DNA of 49,302 bases from Planctomycetota bacterium (lineage in GTDB: Bacteria > Planctomycetota > Planctomycetia > Pirellulales > Pirellulaceae): the NCBI GenBank assembly GCA_027622275.1, contig JAQBZB010000028.1, positions 1 through 49,302 of the forward strand. Reading direction: 5' to 3'. Below are positions 17,401 to 25,300 of this stretch, one piece after another. How positions within the stretch are numbered: position 1 is the first letter of the stretch; each line of letters begins with the position of its first letter. A program made the translations under genes and the position numbers. The notes beneath the pieces were generated by a model. That model ran no database searches, was not told the origin of the DNA, and was given only the letters and a program-made list of their open reading frames with translations.

Positions 17401-17940
17401 CTATGCGGGTGCAAGGCCGTCTTCCTGCTCCGCTTGCAAAAGATGGTCCGGAATTTTGAGCGGTCCCTCGTCCTTGGTTCGACCGACCTCATACAGCCGA
17501 TACAGTCGCAACATGCGCAGGAAGTCTGCCGGTTCGAATTGGTCGACCCCCAGAAAACGATCATCCAGGTGGGCGAAGACAAGGTCGATTTCCGCATGAA
17601 GTTGACCATTGATGTGGCTCGTCCCTTGACAGATCGCACCATCGGCCTGCATGTTTTCGACGACGGTCGTGTACGTCAAAGTGTCGCCCGCCAAGGCGGG
17701 ACGGTGAAAGACCGCCTTGCCAATCTTGGCGAGAACGACTCGTTCCTGGAAGGCGTTATGTTCGCCAACCAGCAGACCGCCGGTCTGGGCGAGTCCTTCG
17801 ATAACGAGCGAAGCGGGCATTACTGGGAGCCAAGGGCCGTACTCGTCCATTTGCTCCTCGACCAAGCTGATATTCTTAGTCGCAACGGCGCGCCGTCCGC
17901 TCTCGAATTCAACAAAACGATCAATCCAAAACCAGCGCAT
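17401..17940 (-). CDS. Hotdog-fold FabZ-like protein lacking the catalytic His, 179 aa
   Basis: The core PVMPASLVIEGLAQTGG (39-55) is that of the FabA/FabZ hotdog family, and the helix Glu48 is kept. In FabZ the motif GHFPGxPVMPG supplies the catalytic histidine; here the aligned bases read EYGPWLPVMPA, so Tyr34 stands where His belongs. The protein may still bind acyl-ACP without dehydrating it, or act by a different chemistry. A C-terminal extension of about 40 charged residues is also unusual. The canonical paralogue with His41 is encoded at 18460-18951, so the pair may form a heterodimer. It lies 42 bases after the acyl carrier protein gene. Confidence 0.85.
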   Translation of the reverse strand: MRWFWIDRFVEFESGRRAVATKNISLVEEQMDEYGPWLPVMPASLVIEGLAQTGGLLVGEHNAFQERVVLAKIGKAVFHRPALAGDTLTYTTVVENMQADGAICQGTSHINGQLHAEIDLVFAHLDDRFLGVDQFEPADFLRMLRLYRLYEVGRTKDEGPLKIPDHLLQAEQEDGLAPA

Positions 17941-17982
17941 AACAAACTCTATCGTCGTGTCACATCCAATCGAGAATTCGCC

Positions 17983-18369
17983 CTACGCGCCGACCTTCGA
18001 TTCGACGTAGCGGCACAGATCATTGACCGTCAACAAATTGCCGAAGTCCTGGACGACCGGATTCGCTTCGAAATTGCTGAGATCCGCGAACGGCATCCGC
18101 TTCTTCAACTCCTCGACCCCATCGGCCGTCACTTTTCCATCTTGGACATACTCGGCATTCGTGAGGATGTCTTCAGGGAACAGTTCCGACCGAGGAATTT
18201 CGATCTCGAACGCCTTTTCAAGACGAAACACGATATCGAGGAAGTCGATCGACTCGGCACCTAGATCGCCGACCATCGTTGCTTCCGGCGTAACTTCGTC
18301 GTCGTCCACACCAAGCGCTTCCATCAGAGCTTCTTGAACCTTCGCGTATACTTCTTCTTTCGTGGGCAT
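17983..18369 (-). CDS. acpP-like: Acyl carrier protein with long C-terminal part, 128 aa
   Basis: The phosphopantetheine site is DLGAESIDFLD with Ser40, followed by the usual acidic helix LEKAFEIEIPRSELFPED. Ordinary AcpP is about 78 residues; this one has roughly 45 more, with a segment rich in Lys, Asp and Phe before a final LTVNDLCRYVESKVGA that resembles the last helix of an ACP. So an extra stretch of about 45 residues separates helices III and IV. The carrier should shuttle acyl groups between the two hotdog proteins and the ketosynthase of this operon. It is unlikely to be the housekeeping ACP because of the inserted region. Confidence 0.92.
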   Translation of the reverse strand: MPTKEEVYAKVQEALMEALGVDDDEVTPEATMVGDLGAESIDFLDIVFRLEKAFEIEIPRSELFPEDILTNAEYVQDGKVTADGVEELKKRMPFADLSNFEANPVVQDFGNLLTVNDLCRYVESKVGA

Positions 18370-18459
18370 TCGATGTCTCTCCGATCGAGTGAAAATGAGC
18401 TAGTGGCTGACCGAGAACGCAGGCAAATCGCGGTAACATTCACGGCTCGTCGCTGGTGT

Positions 18460-18951
18460 CTATTCCTTCCAAAGCCGTGCAAATTCTTGCTTGAGGCGGC
18501 GTCGTGCATAGGGATCGACAGCGCGGTCGTTTGGATATCGGTCGCTCAGCTTGAACCGCTCCAACACAAGCCGACCAGACACCGCCACAACGTCGTCGAC
18601 CGTTCCTTGGACCTTCAATTTCGTGATTGTTTCGTCGTGTTTCGAGATCTCTGCCGAGACCGTTAGGACTTGGTCGGGCACCAAAAAGCTGGCATATTTG
18701 ACGCTTCGAGCTTCCTGCAACAGCACGAATGGGTGTTCAAACTCGTCCGTCGACCGCACCAACCAGGCGCTGGCCTGGAACATCGCTTCGAGCATCAAGA
18801 CGCCCGGCATCACCGGAAATTTTGGAAAATGATCTCTCAGGTAATCTTCGTCAGGACGCAATCGCCTTGTCGCCGTGATCGAACATCCAAGCGTTAGCTC
18901 AGTGATCTCGTCCAGCTGGCAAAAACGCATCAATTGCGTGGAACCCGGCAT
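18460..18951 (-). CDS. 3-hydroxyacyl-ACP dehydratase, FabZ-like hotdog protein, 163 aa
   Basis: The active-site motif DHFPKFPVMPGVLMLEAMFQ is intact, with His41 and Glu55, as in FabZ. The start at 18951 is decided by two signs: a run of seven G (18962-18968 on the plus-strand C run) forms a strong ribosome-binding site nine bases upstream, and a probable promoter at 18988-19016 lies inside the longer open frame that reaches 19014. It heads the operon dehydratase, ACP, second hotdog protein, ketosynthase. It would remove water from 3-hydroxyacyl-ACP during chain extension. A C-terminal basic segment (RRRLKQEFARLWKE) extends the usual 145-residue length. Confidence 0.9.
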   Translation of the reverse strand: MPGSTQLMRFCQLDEITELTLGCSITATRRLRPDEDYLRDHFPKFPVMPGVLMLEAMFQASAWLVRSTDEFEHPFVLLQEARSVKYASFLVPDQVLTVSAEISKHDETITKLKVQGTVDDVVAVSGRLVLERFKLSDRYPNDRAVDPYARRRLKQEFARLWKE

Positions 18952-18987
18952 CCGGCAGACACCCCCCCTAAATTCATCAAACTTGCC

Positions 18988-19016
18988 AGTATAGTTTCGG
19001 GCGAAAAGGTTCACAA
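18988..19016 (-). promoter_or_regulatory. Probable sigma-70 promoter of the fatty-acid-type operon
   Basis: On the minus strand TTGTGA (19016-19011) and TATACT (18993-18988) are 17 bases apart. Transcription would start about 30 bases before the ATG at 18951. Divergent to it, the enzyme I gene starts at 19122. Confidence 0.5.
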
Positions 19017-19121
19017 CCGGCGGTCAACACACACTATCGGGTGATCGAGCTGGGAAGCGAGATCAGCGGGATGTCCGTTGGGCGGTTTGTCAGTCAGATC
19101 GCTGCTTGTTACATTTCTCGC

Positions 19122-20885
19122 ATGCGTAAAGGAATTGCGGTATCACCAGGGGTCGCGGTCGGAACGGCGTATTGCATTCACGAGATCTTTGTAAATCCAG
19201 ATACGAAACGCCTTGAAGACAGCGAAGTTACGGCCGAATTGGCCGCGTACGAGTCCGCGCGCGACCGCACGGCGGCAGACCTGAACGCTTTGCGGACCAA
19301 GGTCGAAGGGCAAGTCGGGCGGGAAGAAGCCGCCATCTTCGCGGTGCATGAAGCAATCCTGCGTGACGCTGATTTTACGGACAAAGTCCGTGGCTGGATC
19401 GTTGATGATCGCCTCACGGCTGCCGCAGCCCTGCACCAACTTTTTAATCACTACACGTCGCTGTTCGCGCGCACTCGCGACCATTATCTGAAAGAGCGCG
19501 TGAATGACGTCCGGGACGTGATCGTGCGGCTCAGCGCTCACTTGAGCGACGTGCTCAAGCCTGATACCGACGCCTTGGCAGGTCCGTTAATCATCGTGGC
19601 GGACGAGTTGCTCCCGTCACAAGCGGTTGCGCTCGGCGACACGGATGTTCGCGGCATCGTCACCCAAGCCGGAAGCCAGACGAGCCACGCGGCCATCATC
19701 GCCCGCAGCCGCGGTATCCCAGCGGTGTCTGGCATCAGCGGCATTCTCCGGCAGGTGACCACGGGCGATACAATTATTGTCGATGGTCGCGAAGGCGTCG
19801 TGATTGTCGATCCTGACGTGGAAACTCGCAGCGCTTACCTCAAGCTGGAACGCGAGTTCGTGCATCTGCGAGACGAACTTGCCGTGAACCGCGACCTTCC
19901 CGCGACAACGGCAGATGGCGTCAACCTGGAACTGCTCGCCAACATTAACGGAGTCGCGGACGCGAAGACCGCCGTCGCGATGGGCTCGACGGGCGTCGGA
20001 CTATTCCGCACCGAGTACATGTATCTAACGCACCCGACCGTGCCCGACGAAGACGAGCAACTGGCCACTTACCGGCAAATTGTCGACGCGAGCCCGAATA
20101 GCACGATCACGATTCGCACGCTCGATATCGGAGGTGACAAAACCGTTCCTTATCTTGGGCACCACCATCAAGAGGCGAATCCGTTTTTAGGCTGGCGCAG
20201 CATCCGATTGTCGTTCGAGCATCCGGAGTTCTTCAGCACTCAGATTCGAGCGGTGCTCCGGGCCTCGCGTTACGCGAAGGAACAAGGCTGCGAGATTCGT
20301 TTGTTGTTTCCGATGATCACGGCGCTTGAGGAGTGCCATCGAATTCGGCAGATCGTCCGCCGCGCACAACGCCGCCTCGCCAAAGAAGGTAAGGACTATG
20401 CGGACGTGCCGCTGGGCATGATGCTGGAAGTACCAGCGGCTGCCATCGCCATCGACACCATGCTTCCCGTCGTCGACTTTGTCTCGGTCGGCTCCAACGA
20501 TTTGGTGCAGTATCTCATGGCCGCTGACCGGGACAATCCGAAGGTCAGCCATCTGTGTCAACCAATGGCTCCCGCCGTGTTGCGGCTGCTGACGAATGTT
20601 ATCCGCACGTGTCATGCACACTCGACACCGATCACGGTTTGTGGCGAGATGGCGGGTCAGCCAAGGGCGTTCGTCTTGCTGTTGGGGATGGGATTGCGGA
20701 GCTTCAGCATGAGCCCGGCATTCATTCCTTCGATGAAAGGACTCGCCAGCCACGTCACGATCGCGCAGACGCGCGCCATTTTGCACCACGCGCTTGAGTT
20801 GAAGACGACGACGCATGTCAAGCGGTATATGGCGGAACAACTTCGGGAGATCTCTCCCGAATTCGCGATCTTTGATACTGCGTGA
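19122..20885 (+). CDS. ptsI: PEP-protein phosphotransferase (PTS enzyme I), 587 aa
   Basis: Enzyme I takes phosphate from phosphoenolpyruvate on a histidine and passes it to HPr. His189 lies in GSQTSHAAIIARSRG, the same position as in Escherichia coli. The C-terminal barrel has GLFRTEYMYL, DIGGDKTVPYL, MMLEVPAA and the catalytic Cys507 in VCGEMAGQ. Length matches the family (about 570-590). The start MRKGIAVSPGVAVG at 19122 fits the family; no Shine-Dalgarno sequence precedes it, and a weak TTGTCA-N17-TACATT pair ends just before it, so a leaderless message is possible. No HPr or EII gene is adjacent; planctomycetes often have incomplete, probably regulatory PTS sets. Confidence 0.95.
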   Translation: MRKGIAVSPGVAVGTAYCIHEIFVNPDTKRLEDSEVTAELAAYESARDRTAADLNALRTKVEGQVGREEAAIFAVHEAILRDADFTDKVRGWIVDDRLTAAAALHQLFNHYTSLFARTRDHYLKERVNDVRDVIVRLSAHLSDVLKPDTDALAGPLIIVADELLPSQAVALGDTDVRGIVTQAGSQTSHAAIIARSRGIPAVSGISGILRQVTTGDTIIVDGREGVVIVDPDVETRSAYLKLEREFVHLRDELAVNRDLPATTADGVNLELLANINGVADAKTAVAMGSTGVGLFRTEYMYLTHPTVPDEDEQLATYRQIVDASPNSTITIRTLDIGGDKTVPYLGHHHQEANPFLGWRSIRLSFEHPEFFSTQIRAVLRASRYAKEQGCEIRLLFPMITALEECHRIRQIVRRAQRRLAKEGKDYADVPLGMMLEVPAAAIAIDTMLPVVDFVSVGSNDLVQYLMAADRDNPKVSHLCQPMAPAVLRLLTNVIRTCHAHSTPITVCGEMAGQPRAFVLLLGMGLRSFSMSPAFIPSMKGLASHVTIAQTRAILHHALELKTTTHVKRYMAEQLREISPEFAIFDTA

Positions 20886-20895
20886 ATCCGGCTGG

Positions 20896-21225
20896 CTAAC
20901 CTTTGGCGGCGTCGAGCGATTGTTGTAGCCGAGCCTTCGGTTGCACGCCCACGAATCGTTCAGTCACGTCACCGCTGCTGAACAGCATCAAGGTGGGAAT
21001 GCTACTGACGCCGTACTGCTGTGCGGCATTCGGGCTCTCGTCGATATTCACTTTTCCGACCTTAATCGATCCCAGGTTTTCACCCGCCAGTTCGTCGATC
21101 ATCGGAGCAATTTGACGGCAAGGGCCACACCAGGGAGCCCAAAAGTCGACGAGTACCGGTTCGGAAGCCTGGAGGACTTCGCTGTCAAAGTTGTCGTCAG
21201 TAAACTCGTGGACGTTACCGGCCAT
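20896..21225 (-). CDS. trxA: Thioredoxin, 109 aa
   Basis: The classical thioredoxin fold is present with the active site WCGPC (Cys33 and Cys36), the cis-proline segment SIPTLMLF, and a length of 109 residues. It reduces protein disulfides in the cytoplasm; no signal peptide is seen. The ATG at 21225 has AAGGAG seven bases upstream, which decides against the longer frame to 21249. Its own promoter lies at 21273-21302, immediately after the sigma-factor stop. It converges on the enzyme I gene with a 10-base gap and no visible hairpin. Confidence 0.96.
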   Translation of the reverse strand: MAGNVHEFTDDNFDSEVLQASEPVLVDFWAPWCGPCRQIAPMIDELAGENLGSIKVGKVNIDESPNAAQQYGVSSIPTLMLFSSGDVTERFVGVQPKARLQQSLDAAKG

Positions 21226-21272
21226 TGCGATCTCCTTCGTCGTTAGCACGTTTCAATGGATTGAGGAGTCGA

Positions 21273-21302
21273 ATTGTATCGGGGTACTTTCGAACCTGTC
21301 AA
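21273..21302 (-). promoter_or_regulatory. Strong sigma-70 promoter of trxA
   Basis: On the minus strand a perfect TTGACA (21302-21297) is followed after 18 bases by TACAAT (21278-21273). It lies ten bases after the stop of the sigma-factor gene, so trxA can be transcribed independently of it. Confidence 0.7.
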
Positions 21303-21311
21303 TCGAGCCAA

Positions 21312-22229
21312 CTAGTCGAGGAAGTCACCATGATCGCGGTCTCGAGGATCCTTCAGACCGTCTCCGAGTTTGCGGAGCGCTTCCGTTTCGATCTGGCGAA
21401 CGCGTTCCCGAGTGAGACCTAATTCTTCGCCGATCTCCTTGAGCGTATGCGGTTCCATGTCATCGAGCCCGAAACGCATCCGCAGCACAGTCGCCTCCCG
21501 CTGGTCCATTTCGTCAAGCATACCCATCACGGTATTCAGCACGTCGGTCTCGACGAGTTCTTCATCGGGGCTCTTCATCCGTTCGTCCATCACCATCTCG
21601 CTCAGCGACCAGCCGGCCTCGGACTGGTCTGTCTGCGGCGTCGAGTTATAGATGCGGATCGCCTTCTTGATGATGGGAAGTTTTTTCTTGGGGAGGCCCA
21701 GGACGCGGGCGATCTCCTCGGGAGTGGGCGAACGTCCCAACTCTTCGGTCAGCCGGGCGTTCGCGCGCCGCCATTTCGACAGCAACTCGACCATATAAGC
21801 CGGAATGCGAATCGTCTTTGCCGAGTTGATCAGCGCTCGCTTGATGGATTGCTTGATCCAATAACTCGCATACGTGCTGAATCGCGTGCCAACGCCCGGA
21901 TCGAAACCTTCGACGGCACGCAGCAGCCCGAGATTGCCTTCCTCGATCAAATCGGGCAGGCTCAAGCCTTTGCCGGTGTAGCCACGAGCGATGTTCACGA
22001 CGAGTCGCAAGTTGGCTCGCACCATGCGGTCCCGAGCACGAACGTCACCTTCGCCGATTTTACCGGCGAGTTCTTGCTCATCGGCGGCACTCAGCAGCGC
22101 GGTCTCGTTGATCTCGCGGAGGTAGGTTTCCAGGGGTGTCTGGAGCGAGTTGCTGCGCTTGCGCGGTGTGGCAACTCGCTGACGGATCGGGCGGTCTTCG
22201 GTCAAATGGTCGGAGCTGTTGGAAGGCAT
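21312..22229 (-). CDS. RNA polymerase sigma-70 factor, RpoD/RpoS-like, 305 aa
   Basis: Regions 1.2 (TPLETYLREINETALLSAADE), 2 (DLIEEGNLGLLRAVEGFDP then FSTYASYWIKQSIKRAL), 3 (IPAYMVELLSKWRR) and 4.2 (LKEIGEELGLTRERVRQIE) are all visible. At 305 residues it lacks region 1.1 and the non-conserved region of primary factors, so it looks like a group 2 (RpoS-like) sigma; a reduced primary factor cannot be excluded. The start at 22229 (MPSNSSDHLTED) is chosen because region 1.2 begins about 30 residues later; the frame to 22556 adds a Cys/Arg-rich lead without homology signs. The upstream 420 bases form a long leader. Confidence 0.94.
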   Translation of the reverse strand: MPSNSSDHLTEDRPIRQRVATPRKRSNSLQTPLETYLREINETALLSAADEQELAGKIGEGDVRARDRMVRANLRLVVNIARGYTGKGLSLPDLIEEGNLGLLRAVEGFDPGVGTRFSTYASYWIKQSIKRALINSAKTIRIPAYMVELLSKWRRANARLTEELGRSPTPEEIARVLGLPKKKLPIIKKAIRIYNSTPQTDQSEAGWSLSEMVMDERMKSPDEELVETDVLNTVMGMLDEMDQREATVLRMRFGLDDMEPHTLKEIGEELGLTRERVRQIETEALRKLGDGLKDPRDRDHGDFLD

Positions 22230-22599
22230 GGTGTCGTCGCCCGGGCAAAGGAGGGTGGAGCAAAAGCAGGATGTCAACGGGAATAAGACCACTATCGACT
22301 TCACGCGCGTTCGTTCTGCATCCTGAGGCAAAGTCGATTGGGTGCGCGTGATATGCCTCGCATTCCGACCATGACGGTGACACCGACCTCGACAGTCACG
22401 CGGATTCAATTCCTTTCGACGAGCGTGACGTGGGCGCATAAATGCCACGCCGCCACGTGAGACCATTGCCGCCATCGTTACAATACGCGCGACGAACGTA
22501 GCTGTTGCGACAAACGCTGAAGCTGGCTCGATGCCCAGAAGAAAATTCCCCGCCACCGGTGTCGATGACGGGGACTTGTAATCGTCCGACGAACGAGGC

Positions 22600-22629
22600 G
22601 TCTGTTGATTTACGATTAAATCAACAGAC
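22600..22629. terminator. Hairpin, probable terminator
   Basis: A perfect 12-base stem, GTCTGTTGATTT (22600-22611) and AAATCAACAGAC (22618-22629), encloses a 6-base loop. It lies downstream of the rpsA gene and upstream of the sigma gene, both on the minus strand. No long T-run follows, so terminator function is likely but not certain. Confidence 0.5.
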
Positions 22630-22652
22630 CCCTAGCCAAGTCGGAGCCTGAT

Positions 22653-22783
22653 CTTAGGACCGTTCGAGAAATACCTGTCCGAATTCAGGTGAGCGGCACG
22701 GCGCTAGCCGCCGGTGTTTCACGGCGCACAAAGAACCGGTGGCTAGCGCCATGCCGCTCACTAATTCCTCGAACGGTGCTTAG
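22653..22783 (+). mobile_element. Family A miniature element, complete copy
   Basis: The 121-base element (22658-22778) is bounded by GACCGTTCGAG and the mirrored CTCGAACGGTG and flanked by direct repeats CTTAG (22653-22657 and 22779-22783). Inside is a long imperfect palindrome whose arms contain GGCGCTAGCC and GGCTAGCGCC. It differs from the copy at 38904-39024 at two bases as read by eye. The right flank is five bases beyond the rpsA stop codon. No coding capacity; it must be mobilised in trans. Confidence 0.9.
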
Positions 22784-22788
22784 TAGCC

Positions 22789-24642
22789 TTAAGGGGTTGT
22801 GTCCGGCTCCGGCTCAGCATCGGTTGCTTCGACGTCTGCTTCTGGAACGGGTTCAGGTTCGGCAGCCTTAAACAGCGGCCCAGCTTCCCCAAGACCACCC
22901 TTCAAGTCCTCACGTGCAATGCGATCCTTCGACGGCGAGCCAGATTCGCCGGAACCTGCGGCCGGAGCATCCTCCTCGGCCCACTCAACGCGTTTGCGCG
23001 ACAAACCGATCTTTCGCTCGTCGATATCGACTCGCAGGATCTTCACTTCGATCACTTCACCGACTTTCACGATATCCTCCGGATTCTCGACCTTGTGGTC
23101 CGCTAACTCGGAGATGTGCAACAAGCCTTCCAGACCATCTTCCAAACCGACGAAGACACCAAAATTCGTGATCTTGGTGACCGCACCCTTGACGACCTGA
23201 CCGGGCTGGTACTTGCCAGGGATGTCCTGCGCCCACGGATCGTCGTCCAACTGCTTGAGTCCCAACGCGATTCGGCGACGGTCTTGGTCGACCGAGAGAA
23301 TCTTGCAATTTACTTCTTGGCCCTTCTCAAGCATTTCGTTCGGATGGCTGATCTTGCGAGTCCAAGACATGTCGGAAACATGAAGCAGTCCATCGATGCC
23401 TTCTTCCAATTCGATGAACGCACCGTAATTCGTGAGATTTCGCACTTTTCCCGCAACCGTTCCATCGATCGGAAAACGATCCGTGATGTTGTCCCACGGA
23501 TTGTCTTGCGTCTGCCTCATGCCGAGCGAAAGCTGCTGGCCCGCCTTGTCGATTCCCAAGATGACGACCGCGATTTCGTCGCCAATTTGAAGCAGCTCGT
23601 TGGGATGATTGATCCGCTTTGTCCAAGACATCTCGCTGATGTGAACCAATCCTTCGATTCCCGGTTCGAGCTTGACGAAGGCACCATAGCTCATGACGTT
23701 GACGACCGTGCCGGTATACTTCTCGTTGACGTTGTAGCGTTGGTCGACGGTTTCCCACGGATTCGACGTGAGTTGCTTGAGTCCGAGCGCGATCTTCTGC
23801 CTTTCCCGGTCGATGTGCAGGATTTGGACTTCGATTTCCTGGTCGATCTGCACCATTTCGGACGGATGGCCGACCCGTTCCCAGCTCATGTCCGTGATGT
23901 GCAACAAGCCGTCGATCCCGCCGAGATCAACGAATGCGCCGAATTCGGCAATATTCTTGACGGTACCCTTACTGGCCTGACCGACTTGCAAGTCGCGTAG
24001 CAACTTGTCGCGGTCTTCCTCGCGCTGCTTCTCGATCAACGAACGGCGGCTGACGACAATGTTGCGTCGAGCCTCGTCGATCTTCAGGACTTCGCATTGT
24101 ACAACGCGACCGATATAGTCGCCGATGTCCGAAGGACGCCGAATGTCGACTTGGCTGGCGGGCAAGAACACGTTAACACCAATGTCGACAAGCAATCCGC
24201 CCTTGATTTTGCGAGTCACGGTTCCGGTCACGACTTGCCCTTCGTGGACCGTCTTCATCATCTCCTGCCAAGCGATGATCTTGGCGGCCTTTCGCTTGCT
24301 GAGCGAGACCATGCCGTGCGGGTCGTCGGCCCGACCGAACTCATCCTCCAAGTCCTCGATCAAGACCTGGAAAGTTTGGCCTACTTCAGGCGGGTCTTCG
24401 TCCTCTTCCCATTCGCTACGGGGAATGCTGCCTTCACTCTTAAAGCCCACATCGACCAGGACGATATCGTCGTCGATACGGATGATGCGACCTACAACGA
24501 TCGAGTTGACGTCGAAGCTCGCTTCGCCCTCCATCGTTCCAAGGACCGTGCCATCGTCTTCGACGTCGGCGAATTCTTGGTCGAAGAGAGCGCTGATTGC
24601 TGCGTCGGTTTCTAAACTGCGAATGAGGTTTCGGTTGACCAT
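22789..24642 (-). CDS. rpsA: 30S ribosomal protein S1, 617 aa
   Basis: Six S1/OB-fold repeats follow one another from about residue 45 to 570, with repeated patterns such as GAFVDLGGIDGLLHITDMSW, GAFIELEEGIDGLLHVSDMSW and GVFVGLEDGLEGLLHISEL. The length and six-repeat layout match long-form S1, which unfolds mRNA at the ribosome. The tail after repeat six is acidic and Pro/Glu-rich (DATDAEPEPDTTP-like), usual in such proteins. The ATG at 24642 has only a weak ribosome-binding site, which is common for S1 messages under autocontrol. The family A element lies just beyond its stop. Confidence 0.97.
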   Translation of the reverse strand: MVNRNLIRSLETDAAISALFDQEFADVEDDGTVLGTMEGEASFDVNSIVVGRIIRIDDDIVLVDVGFKSEGSIPRSEWEEDEDPPEVGQTFQVLIEDLEDEFGRADDPHGMVSLSKRKAAKIIAWQEMMKTVHEGQVVTGTVTRKIKGGLLVDIGVNVFLPASQVDIRRPSDIGDYIGRVVQCEVLKIDEARRNIVVSRRSLIEKQREEDRDKLLRDLQVGQASKGTVKNIAEFGAFVDLGGIDGLLHITDMSWERVGHPSEMVQIDQEIEVQILHIDRERQKIALGLKQLTSNPWETVDQRYNVNEKYTGTVVNVMSYGAFVKLEPGIEGLVHISEMSWTKRINHPNELLQIGDEIAVVILGIDKAGQQLSLGMRQTQDNPWDNITDRFPIDGTVAGKVRNLTNYGAFIELEEGIDGLLHVSDMSWTRKISHPNEMLEKGQEVNCKILSVDQDRRRIALGLKQLDDDPWAQDIPGKYQPGQVVKGAVTKITNFGVFVGLEDGLEGLLHISELADHKVENPEDIVKVGEVIEVKILRVDIDERKIGLSRKRVEWAEEDAPAAGSGESGSPSKDRIAREDLKGGLGEAGPLFKAAEPEPVPEADVEATDAEPEPDTTP

Positions 24643-25300
24643 AATTTCTTACGACAAGTGGGGTTAGAGTTATCCCGCACCCCGTCAGACCGACCGTCGA
24701 TCCCGTGATGCGTGGGGTTGCGAGTCAAAACGCGTAAATCTAACAAACCCTTGGACCGACAGCAACGGCGGACGCGGCTTGATCGTGTCCTAATGGCGTA
24801 CTGCCAAGCCGCTTCAATCGCACGAAATACAAGCTCGACGCGCAAGCGAGTGTGTTTTCTACGGCATGGGACTCACTCGCTTGCGCGTCGAGCTTGTATT
24901 GGCAACACATTATGAGGACCCTTCCCGCGGCTTGATCGCGGTATAACTGATGCAACGCACGCGAAGCCGCTTCGTCGAACACCAGCGTATTCAACCGCCC
25001 GAGCCAACCACCCCTAAATGCCAGTTTGACGTTGGCATTTGTCGGTTTATAATCAAAGCCTCTGCAAAGCGAAGCCGATTCCTCCCCCCAATCGTGGTGG
25101 TCGTGCGACAGCATCATCCTTTCTTCGCTACGCAGAATTACCACGTTGTCAGCCGAAATAGTGGCATTTTTCTCTTTTGAACCACTAGGTTTCCGCAAAA
25201 AAGTGGACGTATCTTCAACCCGTAATTAGACTGGCGAGAGCAGCTCTACTCTGCTCATTTCCACAGCTCTTCGGCTTGACCCGATAGGGGTAATGTCGCG
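24643..25300. other. Intergenic region between rpsA and the giant secreted-protein gene
   Basis: The 658 bases lie between divergent genes and hold a hairpin element (24773-24938). An open frame on the minus strand (24740-25198) runs through this hairpin and is judged not to be a gene. The last 100 bases before 25301 are AT-richer and should contain the promoter of the giant gene, but I could not place -35/-10 boxes. Confidence 0.4.
24773..24938. repeat. Hairpin element bracketed by 13-base direct repeats
   Basis: A perfect 27-base stem (24826-24852 with 24874-24900) surrounds a 21-base loop. Its arm contains CGACGCGCAAGCGAG, a variant of the CGACGCGTAAGCGAG arm in the family C element at 30565-30697. 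The direct repeat CGCGGCTTGATCG occurs at 24773-24785 and 24926-24938. Imperfect inverted repeats around GTCCT lie just inside. Translated, one arm reads KLDAQASE, a peptide that I recall recurring in planctomycete annotations as a repeat product. Confidence 0.65.

Larger units (their letters stand above)
22230..22788. other. Intergenic region upstream of the sigma gene
   Basis: The 559 bases hold a long leader for the sigma-factor gene (22230 to about 22590), a hairpin at 22600-22629 and the family A element with its duplications (22653-22783). I see no small gene with a credible start. No clear promoter was found; TTGACA at 22280-22275 (minus strand) lacks a -10 partner. Confidence 0.45.

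Noticed and set aside
19087-19115. TTGTCA-N17-TACATT promoter for a leaderless ptsI message
   Set aside because: The -10 has only four of six matches and no other support; mentioned in the ptsI entry but not listed as a feature.
24740-25198. 152-codon minus-strand open frame between rpsA and the giant gene
   Set aside because: It runs through the hairpin element at 24773-24938, and its KLDAQASE and ACASSLYF parts are simply the two arms of the hairpin. A short real gene in its first half cannot be excluded but has no supporting sign.
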